NCBI GenBank assembly: GCA_028702675.1
Contig: JAQVOJ010000012.1
Span: forward strand, 1-43,497
DNA from: Bacteroidales bacterium
GTDB taxonomy: Bacteria > Bacteroidota > Bacteroidia > Bacteroidales > ML635J-15
Direction: 5' to 3'
DNA length: 43,497 bases
Both the position numbers and the translations under genes were made by a program. Of this stretch, positions 1 to 8,528 are shown one piece after another (the stretch's first letter is position 1; each line of letters begins with the position of its first letter). The notes beneath the pieces were generated by a model that was not told the origin of the DNA, made no database searches, and saw nothing but the letters and a program-made list of their open reading frames with translations.

Positions 1-15
1 GTTACCGTTCATTGT
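1..15 (+). other. Possible right end of a preceding attC-like site (cassette boundary)
   Basis: The first bases, GTTACCGTTCATTGT, are nearly the reverse complement of ACAACGAAACGGTAAC at 2071-2086, with one substitution and one inserted base. In an integron array the start of a cassette is complementary to the R'' box of the attC at its own far end. This pairing therefore fits a cassette running from about base 8 to about base 2203. A terminal inverted repeat of some other mobile element is the main alternative. The window edge hides whatever lies to the left. Confidence 0.4.
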
Positions 16-56
16 AAAAAGACAACGCCAATAACAATTTTGTAGTGAATAAATAT

Positions 57-64
57 TAACTTTG
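57..64 (+). promoter_or_regulatory. -7 promoter element for the first R-M module
   Basis: TAACTTTG matches the Bacteroidota -7 consensus TAnnTTTG and lies 22 bases before the first ATG. No well-spaced -33 TTG is visible, so only the -7 box is supported. It would give the cassette its own promoter. Confidence 0.4.
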
Positions 65-86
65 TAAAATTAATCAAGATTGAAAA

Positions 87-1178
87 ATGAATATAAAAGG
101 AAAAATAACAGGCATTAAGTACAAAGTAATTTTATCGGACGACTTGAAAAATGTTGATATCAAAAAATTCGACATAAATGATGCTCCTTCAGCTTTTATA
201 CTAAAAGACAATAAACATACATTTGCAATTTCAAAATGGGTTTCACCAAAACGAACACGCTCTTACCCTTTTGAACGAGTTTTTAATACTTTGCATATTT
301 CAAAAAAAATAACTGTAATTCCAATTGTAAAAGATGAAGGAGCAAATGGTGATAGAGATTTTATTCAGTGGGACACAGTTTCTTTAATGTCTTTATTGGA
401 TGTTTTTGTAATTTTCGCATATTATGAAAAAGCAGATAAGGCAGCCCAAAAAATTACAAATCAACAATTCAATAATAAGTATGTTATTTCTAAAATCAAA
501 GAAATTGAACAATATCATAGTTCTGCATTGCATTGGAATTTACACGAACTAAACACCAATTTACATAGAGTTATTGACAAAGTAAAAACTTCTTATTCAA
601 AAATTGAAAAATTAACGGGAGTAAAACTTCACAATCCCAATGGCTTAGACAATTTTAAAGAAAAAATCGGGAAAGATGTTTCATTATTTATGGCTTTTTC
701 AAGGGGTAAAGCTGAAAAAGCTCAGTCAAGAGAGTTCGTTACTCAACAACCTAAAGAAAGCTTATCTACACTTACAAAAGCAAAAATTACAATAACAAAT
801 TATTTAGGCGGTCAATATTTTTTGACTGTAGATGAAATTTCGCTTTCAAAAACTAAGATAAGTTTAATTGAAGGAAAGCATAGCAAAAACGCTTTACTCC
901 CAAGCAAAGGAGATATAAAGGACGGTTTGTTGAAAATGATTTTATATTGCAACCTTTCAGATGTTAGTGCAAATGGAAAGAAAATTAAAAGTGAAGCTGT
1001 TTTATCATTGACTTCAACAAAACTTAAAGGTTCAATAAATTCCTCAAGTACAAAGAAAGAAATGACTAACTTTTTTGAAGTAAATAAATTTTCAAAACGT
1101 CAGATGCTGTTGGTTGAAACAATTTTTACAGAAGCAAAACGAAATAAATTTATCATTAAAATTCAGTTTTCAAAATGA
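87..1178 (+). CDS. Probable PD-(D/E)XK type II restriction endonuclease
   Basis: I do not recognise a named family for this 363-residue protein. Near residues 246-264 it has a pattern typical of PD-(D/E)XK nucleases: an acidic stretch (TVDE), a beta-strand-like segment, and then LIEGKH, where E-x-K would be the catalytic pair. The rest is lysine-rich and soluble, with no signal peptide or membrane segment. The stop overlaps the start of the Dam-type methylase by 4 bp, the usual arrangement of a translationally coupled endonuclease and methylase. Function is inferred from the catalytic-like motif plus this neighbour. A methylase-associated accessory or regulatory protein is the alternative. 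It sits in the putative first gene cassette. Confidence 0.6.
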   Translation: MNIKGKITGIKYKVILSDDLKNVDIKKFDINDAPSAFILKDNKHTFAISKWVSPKRTRSYPFERVFNTLHISKKITVIPIVKDEGANGDRDFIQWDTVSLMSLLDVFVIFAYYEKADKAAQKITNQQFNNKYVISKIKEIEQYHSSALHWNLHELNTNLHRVIDKVKTSYSKIEKLTGVKLHNPNGLDNFKEKIGKDVSLFMAFSRGKAEKAQSREFVTQQPKESLSTLTKAKITITNYLGGQYFLTVDEISLSKTKISLIEGKHSKNALLPSKGDIKDGLLKMILYCNLSDVSANGKKIKSEAVLSLTSTKLKGSINSSSTKKEMTNFFEVNKFSKRQMLLVETIFTEAKRNKFIIKIQFSK

Positions 1179-2041
1179 TAAAAAGTCCATTAAGATATCC
1201 AGGTGGTAAAAGTAGAGCTGTAAAATTAATTTCCCAGCTTATACCCGAATTTGAAGAATTTAGAGAACCATTTTTGGGAGGTGGTTCAATCTTTATCTAT
1301 GCTAAACAACGATTTCCAAACAAAAAATTTTGGGTTAATGACCTCTATTTAGAATTATATAAATTTTGGAAAATGGCACAAAAGGATGTTGATGCTTTGA
1401 TTGAAAAAATATATGAATGGAGAAATCAATTTCCTATAGGTAAGGAATTACATAAATTTTTAAATGTAAATTTGGAGGGTTTTAATGATTTAGAAAGAGC
1501 AGCCGCCTTTTTTATTTACAATAGAATTACTTTTTCAGGAACAAGTTTAAGTGGTGGTTATAGTGAACACGCTTTTTCAGGTCGCTTTACTGAAAGTAGC
1601 ATTCAACGACTTAACCAATTTGCAAAAGTTATAAACGGTTCTACAATTACAAATTTTGATTATGAAGAATTAGTAAAAGAAAAGGGTGAAAATGTATTTA
1701 TTTTTCTTGACCCACCTTACTATTCAGCTACAAAATCTGCTTTATATGGAAAAAATGGGAATTTACACAAATCATTTGACCATATAAAATTTGCCGAAAC
1801 AATGCGAAATTGCGAACATAAATGGCTAATTACTTATGATGACAGCAAATACATAAGAGATTTATTTTCTTTTGCAAATATAATCCCTTGGGACTTAACT
1901 TATGGAATGAGAAATGTAACAGATGGTTCAGACCAAAAAGGGAAAGAATTATTTATATCAAACTATTTAGAATTTTTGCCCAAAAACCAACAACTTACTT
2001 TATTTGAACCAAAAGCGAACTATGAAAGGATAATCAAGTAA
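1175..2041 (+). CDS. Dam-type (D12 class) DNA adenine N6-methyltransferase
   Basis: This 288-residue protein, the usual length for the D12 class, transfers methyl from S-adenosylmethionine to N6 of adenine in DNA. It opens with SPLRYPGGKS, the N-terminal AdoMet/DNA motif (motif X). FLGGGS near residue 33 is motif I, and FLDPPYYS near residue 178 carries the DPPY catalytic motif IV. The ATG overlaps the stop of the upstream probable endonuclease by 4 bp, so the two likely form one R-M system in which this enzyme protects the host DNA. Dam itself methylates GATC, but the target of this homologue cannot be read from sequence. An attC-like hairpin starts about 30 bp after the stop codon. Confidence 0.9.
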   Translation: MIKSPLRYPGGKSRAVKLISQLIPEFEEFREPFLGGGSIFIYAKQRFPNKKFWVNDLYLELYKFWKMAQKDVDALIEKIYEWRNQFPIGKELHKFLNVNLEGFNDLERAAAFFIYNRITFSGTSLSGGYSEHAFSGRFTESSIQRLNQFAKVINGSTITNFDYEELVKEKGENVFIFLDPPYYSATKSALYGKNGNLHKSFDHIKFAETMRNCEHKWLITYDDSKYIRDLFSFANIIPWDLTYGMRNVTDGSDQKGKELFISNYLEFLPKNQQLTLFEPKANYERIIK

Positions 2042-2070
2042 ATATGAACTGAAATTAACGAGAAAAATAA

Positions 2071-2209
2071 ACAACGAAACGGTAACAAAGGCTAAAATCA
2101 AGCGGGCAGTTAGTGCTAATTTGAAGAGCAGTGCATCAAGAAACTTCATCGCAGGTTGACAGTGAATTGCTCCGAAAAGCCCGCCAGCTTTTAGCCTCAA
2201 CCGTTGTGT
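2071..2209 (+). repeat. attC-like long imperfect hairpin (putative integron recombination site)
   Basis: The stretch is visibly more GC-rich than its surroundings and folds as one long interrupted stem. AACGGT (2078-2083) pairs with ACCGTT (2200-2205). AGGCTAAAA (2089-2097) pairs with TTTTAGCCT (2189-2197). GCGGGC (2102-2107) pairs with GCCCGC (2179-2184). GAGCA (2126-2130) pairs with TGCTC (2168-2172). Spaced paired boxes with mismatched bulges ending in a GTT core (GTTGTGT, 2203-2209) are the layout of attC. The outer 5' arm ACAACGAAAC pairs better with the first bases of the window than with the bases after its own GTT, as expected for an inserted cassette. No integrase gene is in view. 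A MITE is the alternative. Confidence 0.5.
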
Positions 2210-2234
2210 TTCATGCGAAGAAGACCGTGCAAAA

Positions 2235-2266
2235 TTGAAATGCCTCGTTAAAATTGACTATTTTTG
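2235..2266 (+). promoter_or_regulatory. Promoter of the second R-M module
   Basis: TTG at 2235-2237 and TATTTTTG at 2259-2266 are separated by 21 bases. This matches the Bacteroidota -33/-7 promoter pattern. The -7 box lies 20 bases before the ATG at 2287, and the promoter is downstream of the attC-like hairpin, so it belongs to the second module. Confidence 0.5.
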
Positions 2267-2286
2267 TAAATAAAAAAGGATTTTGA

Positions 2287-2961
2287 ATGAAAAAGAAACT
2301 AACAATTAAAACACTAAAAAAAGCTGCACAAGATTTTTGCGATAAAGAATCTACTTATTCCAACAAAGACCTTTATGGCGTTACTGATGGTAAAGCAGTA
2401 GGCACTTATATCGAACATAAGTTTCAAAAATATCTGGATGAAAATTATGAGTATGAAAAGGGTTCGTCTGCAAAAGGAATTGATTTGCCAAGTGATGATA
2501 TTTTAACAGATATAAAAGTTACTTCAATAAAACAACCTCAATCTTCTTGTCCGTTTAAAGATGCAAAACAAAAAATATTTGGATTAGGATATAATATACT
2601 TGTTTTTGTTTACGAAAAAACTGACGACCCAGAGCGTGGAACTGCAATTCTTGATTTTCTTAGTTGTTCCTTTCTTGAAAAAGGCAGAACAGCAGATTAT
2701 ACCACAACATACAGAATAAGATAAATGGTAAAAGATGGAGCAATTAAAGAAGATATAATTGCCTATCTAAATGACAAAAATATTCCAGCTGATGATATTA
2801 CATTAAGTCAAATTGCAGATAGTATAATAACAAAAATCCCTGAACAGGGGTATTTGACAATTTCTAATGCCATACAATGGAGGCTTTAGTATGCAAGAGT
2901 AGTTTATTTGACAGATAAAATTAATGGCATATCAAAATTAGTTGACAAAGTTAACAAATGA
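2287..2961 (+). pseudogene. Type II restriction endonuclease, broken by two in-frame stop codons
   Basis: One frame runs from the ATG at 2287 to a TGA at 2959-2961, interrupted by TAA at 2722-2724 and TAG at 2887-2889. The first segment (145 aa) carries a PD-(D/E)XK core: GIDLPS near residue 64, then TDIKVTS with D75-x-K77, plus an upstream glutamate (YIEHKF). After the first stop the same frame continues for 54 residues (MVKDGAIKED...), and after the second for 23 more (YARVVYLTDK...) without any frameshift. The final TGA overlaps the methylase ATG by 4 bp, which marks the original gene end. Both stops are one substitution from glutamine codons (CAA, CAG). The 145-residue product may still be made but lacks roughly the last third. 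Two separate small genes or a sequencing artefact are less likely explanations. Confidence 0.75.
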
Positions 2962-4703
2962 ACTACAATGAATTAGACATATCGCCTGTTGTTATTGATT
3001 ATTTTGCATCAAATCGTAAACATTTTTCTAATTTATCGTCATGTAATGAAGATTTAGAAAAAATGTCTGGAATTAAAACATTTTTTAATAATCAAGAACA
3101 ACTAAATCAACTTATTGAATTTGTTGCAGAAAAAAATTATATCGTATCTGAACCTAACAGAAGAGAATATGGAGATTTCCAAACTAATACTGAATTATCA
3201 TTAAAATCAGTTGATTATATTAAGAATAATTCAAGTTTTGATTCTTTTGAATTTGTTCTTGAACCTACTTGTGGAAAGGGCAGTTTTATAATTGCGTCAC
3301 TTAGAGAAATATCAAATATTAAAAAAATAATAGGCATAGAGATTTATGAACCATACATTTGGGAAACAAAGTTCAAAATATTAGAACTTTTCATAAAAAA
3401 TCTTAATCTATCAAAGCCAAGCATTGAAATTATACATGATAATGTTTTTGACTTCGATTTTGAAAAATTATCAAAAGAAACAAAATCATTAAAAACATTA
3501 GTAGTTGGAAATCCTCCTTGGGTAACAAATTCAGAATTAAGTTCGATAGATTCAAAAAACTTACCTAAAAAATCAAATTTCAAAAAGCATAATGGGTATG
3601 ATGCAATAACAGGAAAAGGAAATTTTGACATTGGTGAATATATATCCCTTTTAATGTTAAAGCATTTCTCTTCTCATATAGGATGTTTTGGTTTCTTAGT
3701 TAAGAACTCAGTTGTTAAAACCCTGATTTTTGACCAAAAAAATAATAAGTTTCCAATTGGTTCAATAAAGAAATTAACTATTGATGCGAAAAAAGAATTT
3801 AATGTTTCTGTTGACGCATGTTTATTCTATTCCGAATTTAATAAACAAGCTTCAATTACATGTAATGATATAGATTTCTATTCATTAAAAGATAATAGAG
3901 TTTTTGGATGGGTTGGAAATAATTTTGTTTATTCTGTAATAGATTACAAGAAAGCGAATGATATTGACGGTAAATGTCAATTTGTATGGAGACAAGGCAT
4001 CAAACATGATTGTTCTAAAGTAATGGAAATTGAAAAACATAATGGGCATTACATAAATGGATTAAATCAAGAATTTACAATTGAAAATGATTTGGTTTAT
4101 GGATTATTAAAGAGTTCTGATTTAAAACATACGGAAACAAATCGTTATCGTAAACTAACAATAGTAACACAAAAGAAAATTGGTCAAGAAACTAACTATA
4201 TAAAACATTCATACCCACAAACTTTTGAATACTTAGATAAAAACAGAGAATTTTTTGATAAAAGAAAATCTTCAATTTATAAAGGCAAACCAAGTTTCTC
4301 AATATTTGGAGTTGGCGATTATTCATTTATGCCATATAAAGTCGCCATTTCAGGTATGTATAAAAGAACTCTTTTTACTCTCATTACTAATGAAGACGGC
4401 AAACCTTTGATGCTTGATGATACATGTTACTTTATAGGTTTTAAAGAAAAACGTTTTGCTCAAATTGCATTGTATTTGCTTAATCATTATCATACCCAAC
4501 AATTCTTAAAAGCAATCGTATTTCCAGATTCAAAAAGGCCTGTTACAAAAGATGTATTAATGCGTATAGACATAGTTAAATTGTATAATTTATTTGATTA
4601 TTCATCTGTAGCTAATGAAGTAGAAGTTTCGTTAAATGATTGGAATGAATTTGGATGTAAAATAAATTCCAAAACAGAAATGAAGCAAATAAAATTATTT
4701 TGA
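2958..4703 (+). CDS. Type II adenine-specific DNA methyltransferase (gamma-like, NPPW)
   Basis: This 581-residue enzyme has the N6-adenine methylase signature. REYGDFQTN near residue 70 fits motif X, EPTCGKGSF near residue 100 is the AdoMet-binding motif I, and VVGNPPWVTN near residue 182 is the catalytic (N/D)PP(Y/F/W) motif IV. The long C-terminal half is likely the target-recognition region. The ATG sits in an ATGA overlap with the end of the broken endonuclease frame, so it was the protective partner of that enzyme. With the endonuclease disrupted, it may now act as an orphan methylase. The reading frame itself looks intact. The recognition sequence cannot be predicted here. Confidence 0.87.
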   Translation: MNYNELDISPVVIDYFASNRKHFSNLSSCNEDLEKMSGIKTFFNNQEQLNQLIEFVAEKNYIVSEPNRREYGDFQTNTELSLKSVDYIKNNSSFDSFEFVLEPTCGKGSFIIASLREISNIKKIIGIEIYEPYIWETKFKILELFIKNLNLSKPSIEIIHDNVFDFDFEKLSKETKSLKTLVVGNPPWVTNSELSSIDSKNLPKKSNFKKHNGYDAITGKGNFDIGEYISLLMLKHFSSHIGCFGFLVKNSVVKTLIFDQKNNKFPIGSIKKLTIDAKKEFNVSVDACLFYSEFNKQASITCNDIDFYSLKDNRVFGWVGNNFVYSVIDYKKANDIDGKCQFVWRQGIKHDCSKVMEIEKHNGHYINGLNQEFTIENDLVYGLLKSSDLKHTETNRYRKLTIVTQKKIGQETNYIKHSYPQTFEYLDKNREFFDKRKSSIYKGKPSFSIFGVGDYSFMPYKVAISGMYKRTLFTLITNEDGKPLMLDDTCYFIGFKEKRFAQIALYLLNHYHTQQFLKAIVFPDSKRPVTKDVLMRIDIVKLYNLFDYSSVANEVEVSLNDWNEFGCKINSKTEMKQIKLF

Positions 4704-4879
4704 AAAGCACGAAAATACAATAAATAGGAATATGTGCGGTGTCTCGTCCTAAATAAGCAAAAGCACATGAGGAATATGTGAAATATAAATAGTTAACGAA
4801 AAATAAGTTGTTCGAAGTTGAAAAGCATTTTTCGGAACAAATAACAGACACGACTAAAAAATTGGAAAAAAAAGTAATG
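4703..4879. repeat. Gene-free junction with imperfect direct repeats and a small hairpin
   Basis: AAAAGCAC...AGGAATATGTG occurs twice (about 4703-4736 and 4758-4780), with different spacer lengths between the two shared blocks. Just downstream, TTGTTCGAA (4808-4816) and TTCGGAACAA (4831-4840) form an imperfect hairpin. The stretch lies between the accessory R-M island and the conserved transporter gene, so it could be the scar of an insertion or excision. I see no transposase or clear attC here. Confidence 0.35.
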
Positions 4880-6322
4880 CTATTTTGACAAAACAAACTT
4901 ATCATAAAGAAATAAAACTACAACAGTAGCAATACCTATTCCGGTAAAAACCATCCAAATATTCCCTGGTTTGTATGTGTTCCAAAGATATTCTGTTATG
5001 CCTGCATTGTCCATGTTTAGAACTTCAGAGGCTTTTGCGAACAAATCGTTTTGAGTAAAACTATCGCTTAATTCAGGTACTATTATTCCTTTCGACTTTA
5101 AATCGAATTGTAGTAGACTTACTTTATCAGACATTTTTTGGTAAACATTTCCGCTTAACAGCCCTGCAAAAAAATTACCCCCTGCCATTGGTAAAAAACT
5201 ACACCCCATATATAATGCGACTTTGTCTTTTGGTGCAATACGTCCGATATATTCCGAAATTTTGGGGGAACTTGCCATTTCACCAAGTCCAAAAACTAAA
5301 ATTGTAACAAACAAATACATAGGGTTACTAAACATAAAAGTAAGACCTATACCAATACTGGCGACAAAAAAACCGCCTATCATGGCATGGAGTGGTTTAA
5401 GTTTCATAATTGCATACGAAATCAAAACCTGAAACAAAACTATGTACATTGCATCAATATTTGTTAGCATTTCGGGGTTTATAGCTCCTTGCCCGTTGCT
5501 TACTTTTTCGGCAAACCAAGGCCAAATGCTGTACAATGTATCGTAAACAATGCTTGTATCCATCCATTGGTCAATAAATACGGGTAGGGTGTAAAACAAC
5601 TGGTTGTACATAGTCCAGAATCCGATAATGATAATCAGAAAAAATAAAAACTTACGGTCGCTAAGAGCAAGTAATATATTTTTGAAAACAATTTTAATTG
5701 AATCAGCGAGGGATGTATTATTTTGTTCTCGGGCAGGTTCTTTAAAGAATATTAAAACCAGCAATAAGTTAATCAGTATTACAGTGGCACTCATTAAAAA
5801 CACTAGGTTCCAGCTACTACTACGCAATTTACTGGCGAAAATAGGACCAATAAAAGCGCCAAGATTTACCATCATATAAAAAATACCGAAACCCATAGAG
5901 GAGGTTTCCTTAGTTGTAGTTTTTGCAATACATGCAGAAATAACAGGTTTAAACAATGCTGCACCAATTGCCAGAAATATGAATGCTAAGAATACAGCAT
6001 AATAAGAACTTAAATATCCCATTAATACATATCCTAAAGCCATAACAATATAAGCTGTTATAAGGACTTTCTTGTATCCGAATTTATCGGCAATGGCACC
6101 GGTAATTACAGGCAAAAAATATAGCAACGCCACCACGGTTCCCATCATTATGCCTTTTTGTGCTTGTGTAAATCCCAAAGCTCCAGTATCAACCGAACCA
6201 GTTAAATATAGAGCTAAAATCATAAACATACCGTACCACGCCCATCTTTCGAAAAGCTCCATTGTGTTTGATATCCAAAAAGTTTGAGGATATTTCTGCA
6301 ATACTTTAAAGAATTTAGGCAT
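4880..6322 (-). CDS. POT/PTR2-family proton-coupled peptide transporter (MFS)
   Basis: This 480-residue polytopic membrane protein has about 12-14 hydrophobic segments. ELFERWAWYG at residues 22-31 is a variant of the ExxERFxYY motif on helix 1 of proton-coupled oligopeptide transporters, with both glutamates and the arginine kept. FKPVISACIAKT near residue 125 corresponds to the conserved loop after helix 4. It should import di- and tripeptides with protons across the inner membrane. It starts 8 bp after the stop of the DPP4-like peptidase on the same strand, so the two are probably one operon in which the peptidase makes what the transporter takes up. Substrate range is inferred from family and context. 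Confidence 0.82.
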   Translation of the reverse strand: MPKFFKVLQKYPQTFWISNTMELFERWAWYGMFMILALYLTGSVDTGALGFTQAQKGIMMGTVVALLYFLPVITGAIADKFGYKKVLITAYIVMALGYVLMGYLSSYYAVFLAFIFLAIGAALFKPVISACIAKTTTKETSSMGFGIFYMMVNLGAFIGPIFASKLRSSSWNLVFLMSATVILINLLLVLIFFKEPAREQNNTSLADSIKIVFKNILLALSDRKFLFFLIIIIGFWTMYNQLFYTLPVFIDQWMDTSIVYDTLYSIWPWFAEKVSNGQGAINPEMLTNIDAMYIVLFQVLISYAIMKLKPLHAMIGGFFVASIGIGLTFMFSNPMYLFVTILVFGLGEMASSPKISEYIGRIAPKDKVALYMGCSFLPMAGGNFFAGLLSGNVYQKMSDKVSLLQFDLKSKGIIVPELSDSFTQNDLFAKASEVLNMDNAGITEYLWNTYKPGNIWMVFTGIGIATVVVLFLYDKFVLSK

Positions 6323-6330
6323 AACTTAAA

Positions 6331-8481
6331 CTATAAGTGGTCTTTGAAGTATCGTGTTACCATTTGCATTAAATGAATTCTGTCGTAGCCCCTCACATTG
6401 TGCTCGTGTGTAGGGTAAACAAAATAATCGGGTAAGGTGCCGGCTTCTATACATGCTTGCAGAAATGCTTGACTATGTTGCCAAACCACTACGGGATCTT
6501 GTGCTCCATGAATGATTAATAATCTGCCGGTAAGTTTATCTGCTTTATTTAATAAGCTTGAGCTTTCGTATCCCTCAGGATTTTGTTCAGGAGTGTCCAT
6601 ATATCTTTCGCCATACATTACCTCATAAAACTTCCAGTCTATAACAGGTCCACCAGCACAACCAACTTTAAATATATCATTATGTTCAAGCATCAGACTT
6701 GTAGTCATAAATCCGCCATAGCTCCAGCCATGTACTCCAATTCTATCCATATCAACATATCCTAAACTTTCTAACAGTTTTATGCCTTCCATTTGGTCTG
6801 CCATTTCGTGTTTACCGGCTTCTCTGTGGATAATACTTTCAAAATCCATCCCACGATTTGCAGACCCTCTATTATCGATTGTTAGCATGAGGTATCCTTC
6901 TTGTGCCATATAATATAACCAGCCTTGTGCACCTGCAAGCCATGAGTTTGTTATCAATTGGGCATGTGGGCCTCCATAAACATAAATAATCGCAGGATAT
7001 TTTTTCTTTTTTTCTATTTTGTTAGGACTAATTAAACGATAATATAAGTCGGTAGTGCCATCGGCAGCTTTAATTGTCCCAATCTTACATTTAGGCATAT
7101 CTACTTTTTCAAGCGGATTACTTGAATCAAGCAATACAGCAACTTCTTTGCCCTCGTTATTGAAAATTACATAACGATTTGGTGTATCAATACTGCTGTA
7201 AGAATCTATTATAAAACTTCCGTCATCACTAATTAAAGCATTATGAGTACCCGGTTGATTGCTAATACGCTTGATTTCACCTGAGTTTATATCAACGCAA
7301 TAAATATCAAAGTCAATCGGAGTTTCTTTATTAGCCTGAAAGAATAATTTGTTCCCATCTTGACTTATTTTAATCAATTCTGTAACTTCGTAATTGCCTG
7401 ATGTTAATTGCTTTAGCATTTCTCCCTTAGTGTTGTATAAATACAAATGATTATATCCGTCTCGTCTTGATTGCCATACAAATTTATCAGTAGTATTTGG
7501 AAGAAATACAGCAGGATATTGAGGCTCTACATATTTGCTGTTTTTTTCTTCGAATAAGGTTTTTACAAACTTCCCGCTAGTGGCATTGTAGCAGTTAAAC
7601 TCCATGTGATTTTGGTCTCTGTTAAGTTCTGCAATATAAATATACTTTTCATCAGGGCTCCAGCTTAGATTTGTGAAATATCTATCTTTTATTTCTTTTG
7701 CATTAAGCGTAATAGTCTTTTGGGTTTCTATATCATAAACCATTACTTGAACTTCTTCACTTATCATTCCAGACATAGGATATTTAATCATTTCGGGTAA
7801 TGCTACTCGTTTTGTAATATCAACTAGCGGATATTCGCTAACTTGTCCTTCATTATTACGATAAAAAGCCAGTTTATTGCCCTTGGTACTCCAGAATGTC
7901 CCTTTTTCGATGCCAAATTCACGTCTGTGAACTTCTTTACCATAACTTATATTTAAATCCCTTTCGTTAGTTATATCAATAAATTCACCATTATTATTAA
8001 TTAATCTTAAATTATTACCTTGAGTAAATGCACAAATAGCTTGTTTTGGATTATAATCGAAATTTTCTGCCGAATCGGGAAACTTAATTTCACTAACAAT
8101 TGAATTTGCTTTAAAGTTATATACAAAGTCAGAATTATCTTTTCTGAATTTTATGGTACTTGCATCCATCCATGATATTCTAGGAAAACGCTTTAATTCT
8201 TCAGCTCCAAAACCTTTAAGAGCAGAATTTAAACTATCTAATTCTAACAATGTTTCACTACTTTTAGCACCTGGTTGCTGTTGTTTAAGTGCATCTTTCT
8301 CGGTAAAAGTAAAAAAATCACTATTTGGTCGCCATTGTAAATTACTAATATATTCTGGATAGTATTTTGTGTATAAGCCAACTACGGCATCTTCAATACT
8401 AAGTTTCTCATTATCCTGCGAAAAAACAGGAAAAAACATTAAAAGAAATGAACATACAACTAATATCCGCTTCATAATCAT
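6331..8481 (-). CDS. S9-family dipeptidyl peptidase IV-like serine peptidase
   Basis: This 716-residue exported protein begins with a signal peptide (MIMKRILVVCSFLLMFFPVFSQ); the second Met two codons on is an equally good start. An N-terminal beta-propeller precedes a C-terminal alpha/beta-hydrolase domain. The Ser nucleophile is in GWSYGGF near residue 587, Asp in GAQDP near 660 and His in THEHN near 692. These fit the size and triad spacing of bacterial DPP4 (about 720 aa). EFGIEKGTFW in the propeller may supply the amino-terminus-binding glutamate. DPP4 releases Xaa-Pro dipeptides; a prolyl tripeptidyl peptidase is the close alternative. It lies 8 bp upstream of the POT transporter and likely acts in the periplasm or at the outer surface. 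Confidence 0.88.
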   Translation of the reverse strand: MIMKRILVVCSFLLMFFPVFSQDNEKLSIEDAVVGLYTKYYPEYISNLQWRPNSDFFTFTEKDALKQQQPGAKSSETLLELDSLNSALKGFGAEELKRFPRISWMDASTIKFRKDNSDFVYNFKANSIVSEIKFPDSAENFDYNPKQAICAFTQGNNLRLINNNGEFIDITNERDLNISYGKEVHRREFGIEKGTFWSTKGNKLAFYRNNEGQVSEYPLVDITKRVALPEMIKYPMSGMISEEVQVMVYDIETQKTITLNAKEIKDRYFTNLSWSPDEKYIYIAELNRDQNHMEFNCYNATSGKFVKTLFEEKNSKYVEPQYPAVFLPNTTDKFVWQSRRDGYNHLYLYNTKGEMLKQLTSGNYEVTELIKISQDGNKLFFQANKETPIDFDIYCVDINSGEIKRISNQPGTHNALISDDGSFIIDSYSSIDTPNRYVIFNNEGKEVAVLLDSSNPLEKVDMPKCKIGTIKAADGTTDLYYRLISPNKIEKKKKYPAIIYVYGGPHAQLITNSWLAGAQGWLYYMAQEGYLMLTIDNRGSANRGMDFESIIHREAGKHEMADQMEGIKLLESLGYVDMDRIGVHGWSYGGFMTTSLMLEHNDIFKVGCAGGPVIDWKFYEVMYGERYMDTPEQNPEGYESSSLLNKADKLTGRLLIIHGAQDPVVVWQHSQAFLQACIEAGTLPDYFVYPTHEHNVRGYDRIHLMQMVTRYFKDHL

Positions 8482-8528
8482 TAATTTTGAATTTTTATGC
8501 AGTAAAGATAATTTTAAACAATTTATAA

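Noticed and set aside
2000-2200. 66-residue minus-strand ORF across the attC-like hairpin
   Set aside because: It lies over the end of the methylase gene and the hairpin; its composition follows the inverted repeat and it has no recognisable domain.
2722-2889. TAA/TAG recoding or stop readthrough in the endonuclease frame
   Set aside because: Other genes in the window end normally in TAA, TAG and TGA, so no codon reassignment is likely; plain nonsense mutation is simpler.
4612-4905. 97-residue minus-strand ORF after the transporter gene
   Set aside because: It overlaps the methylase and transporter ends and consists of chance hydrophobic codons over an AT-rich repeat region.
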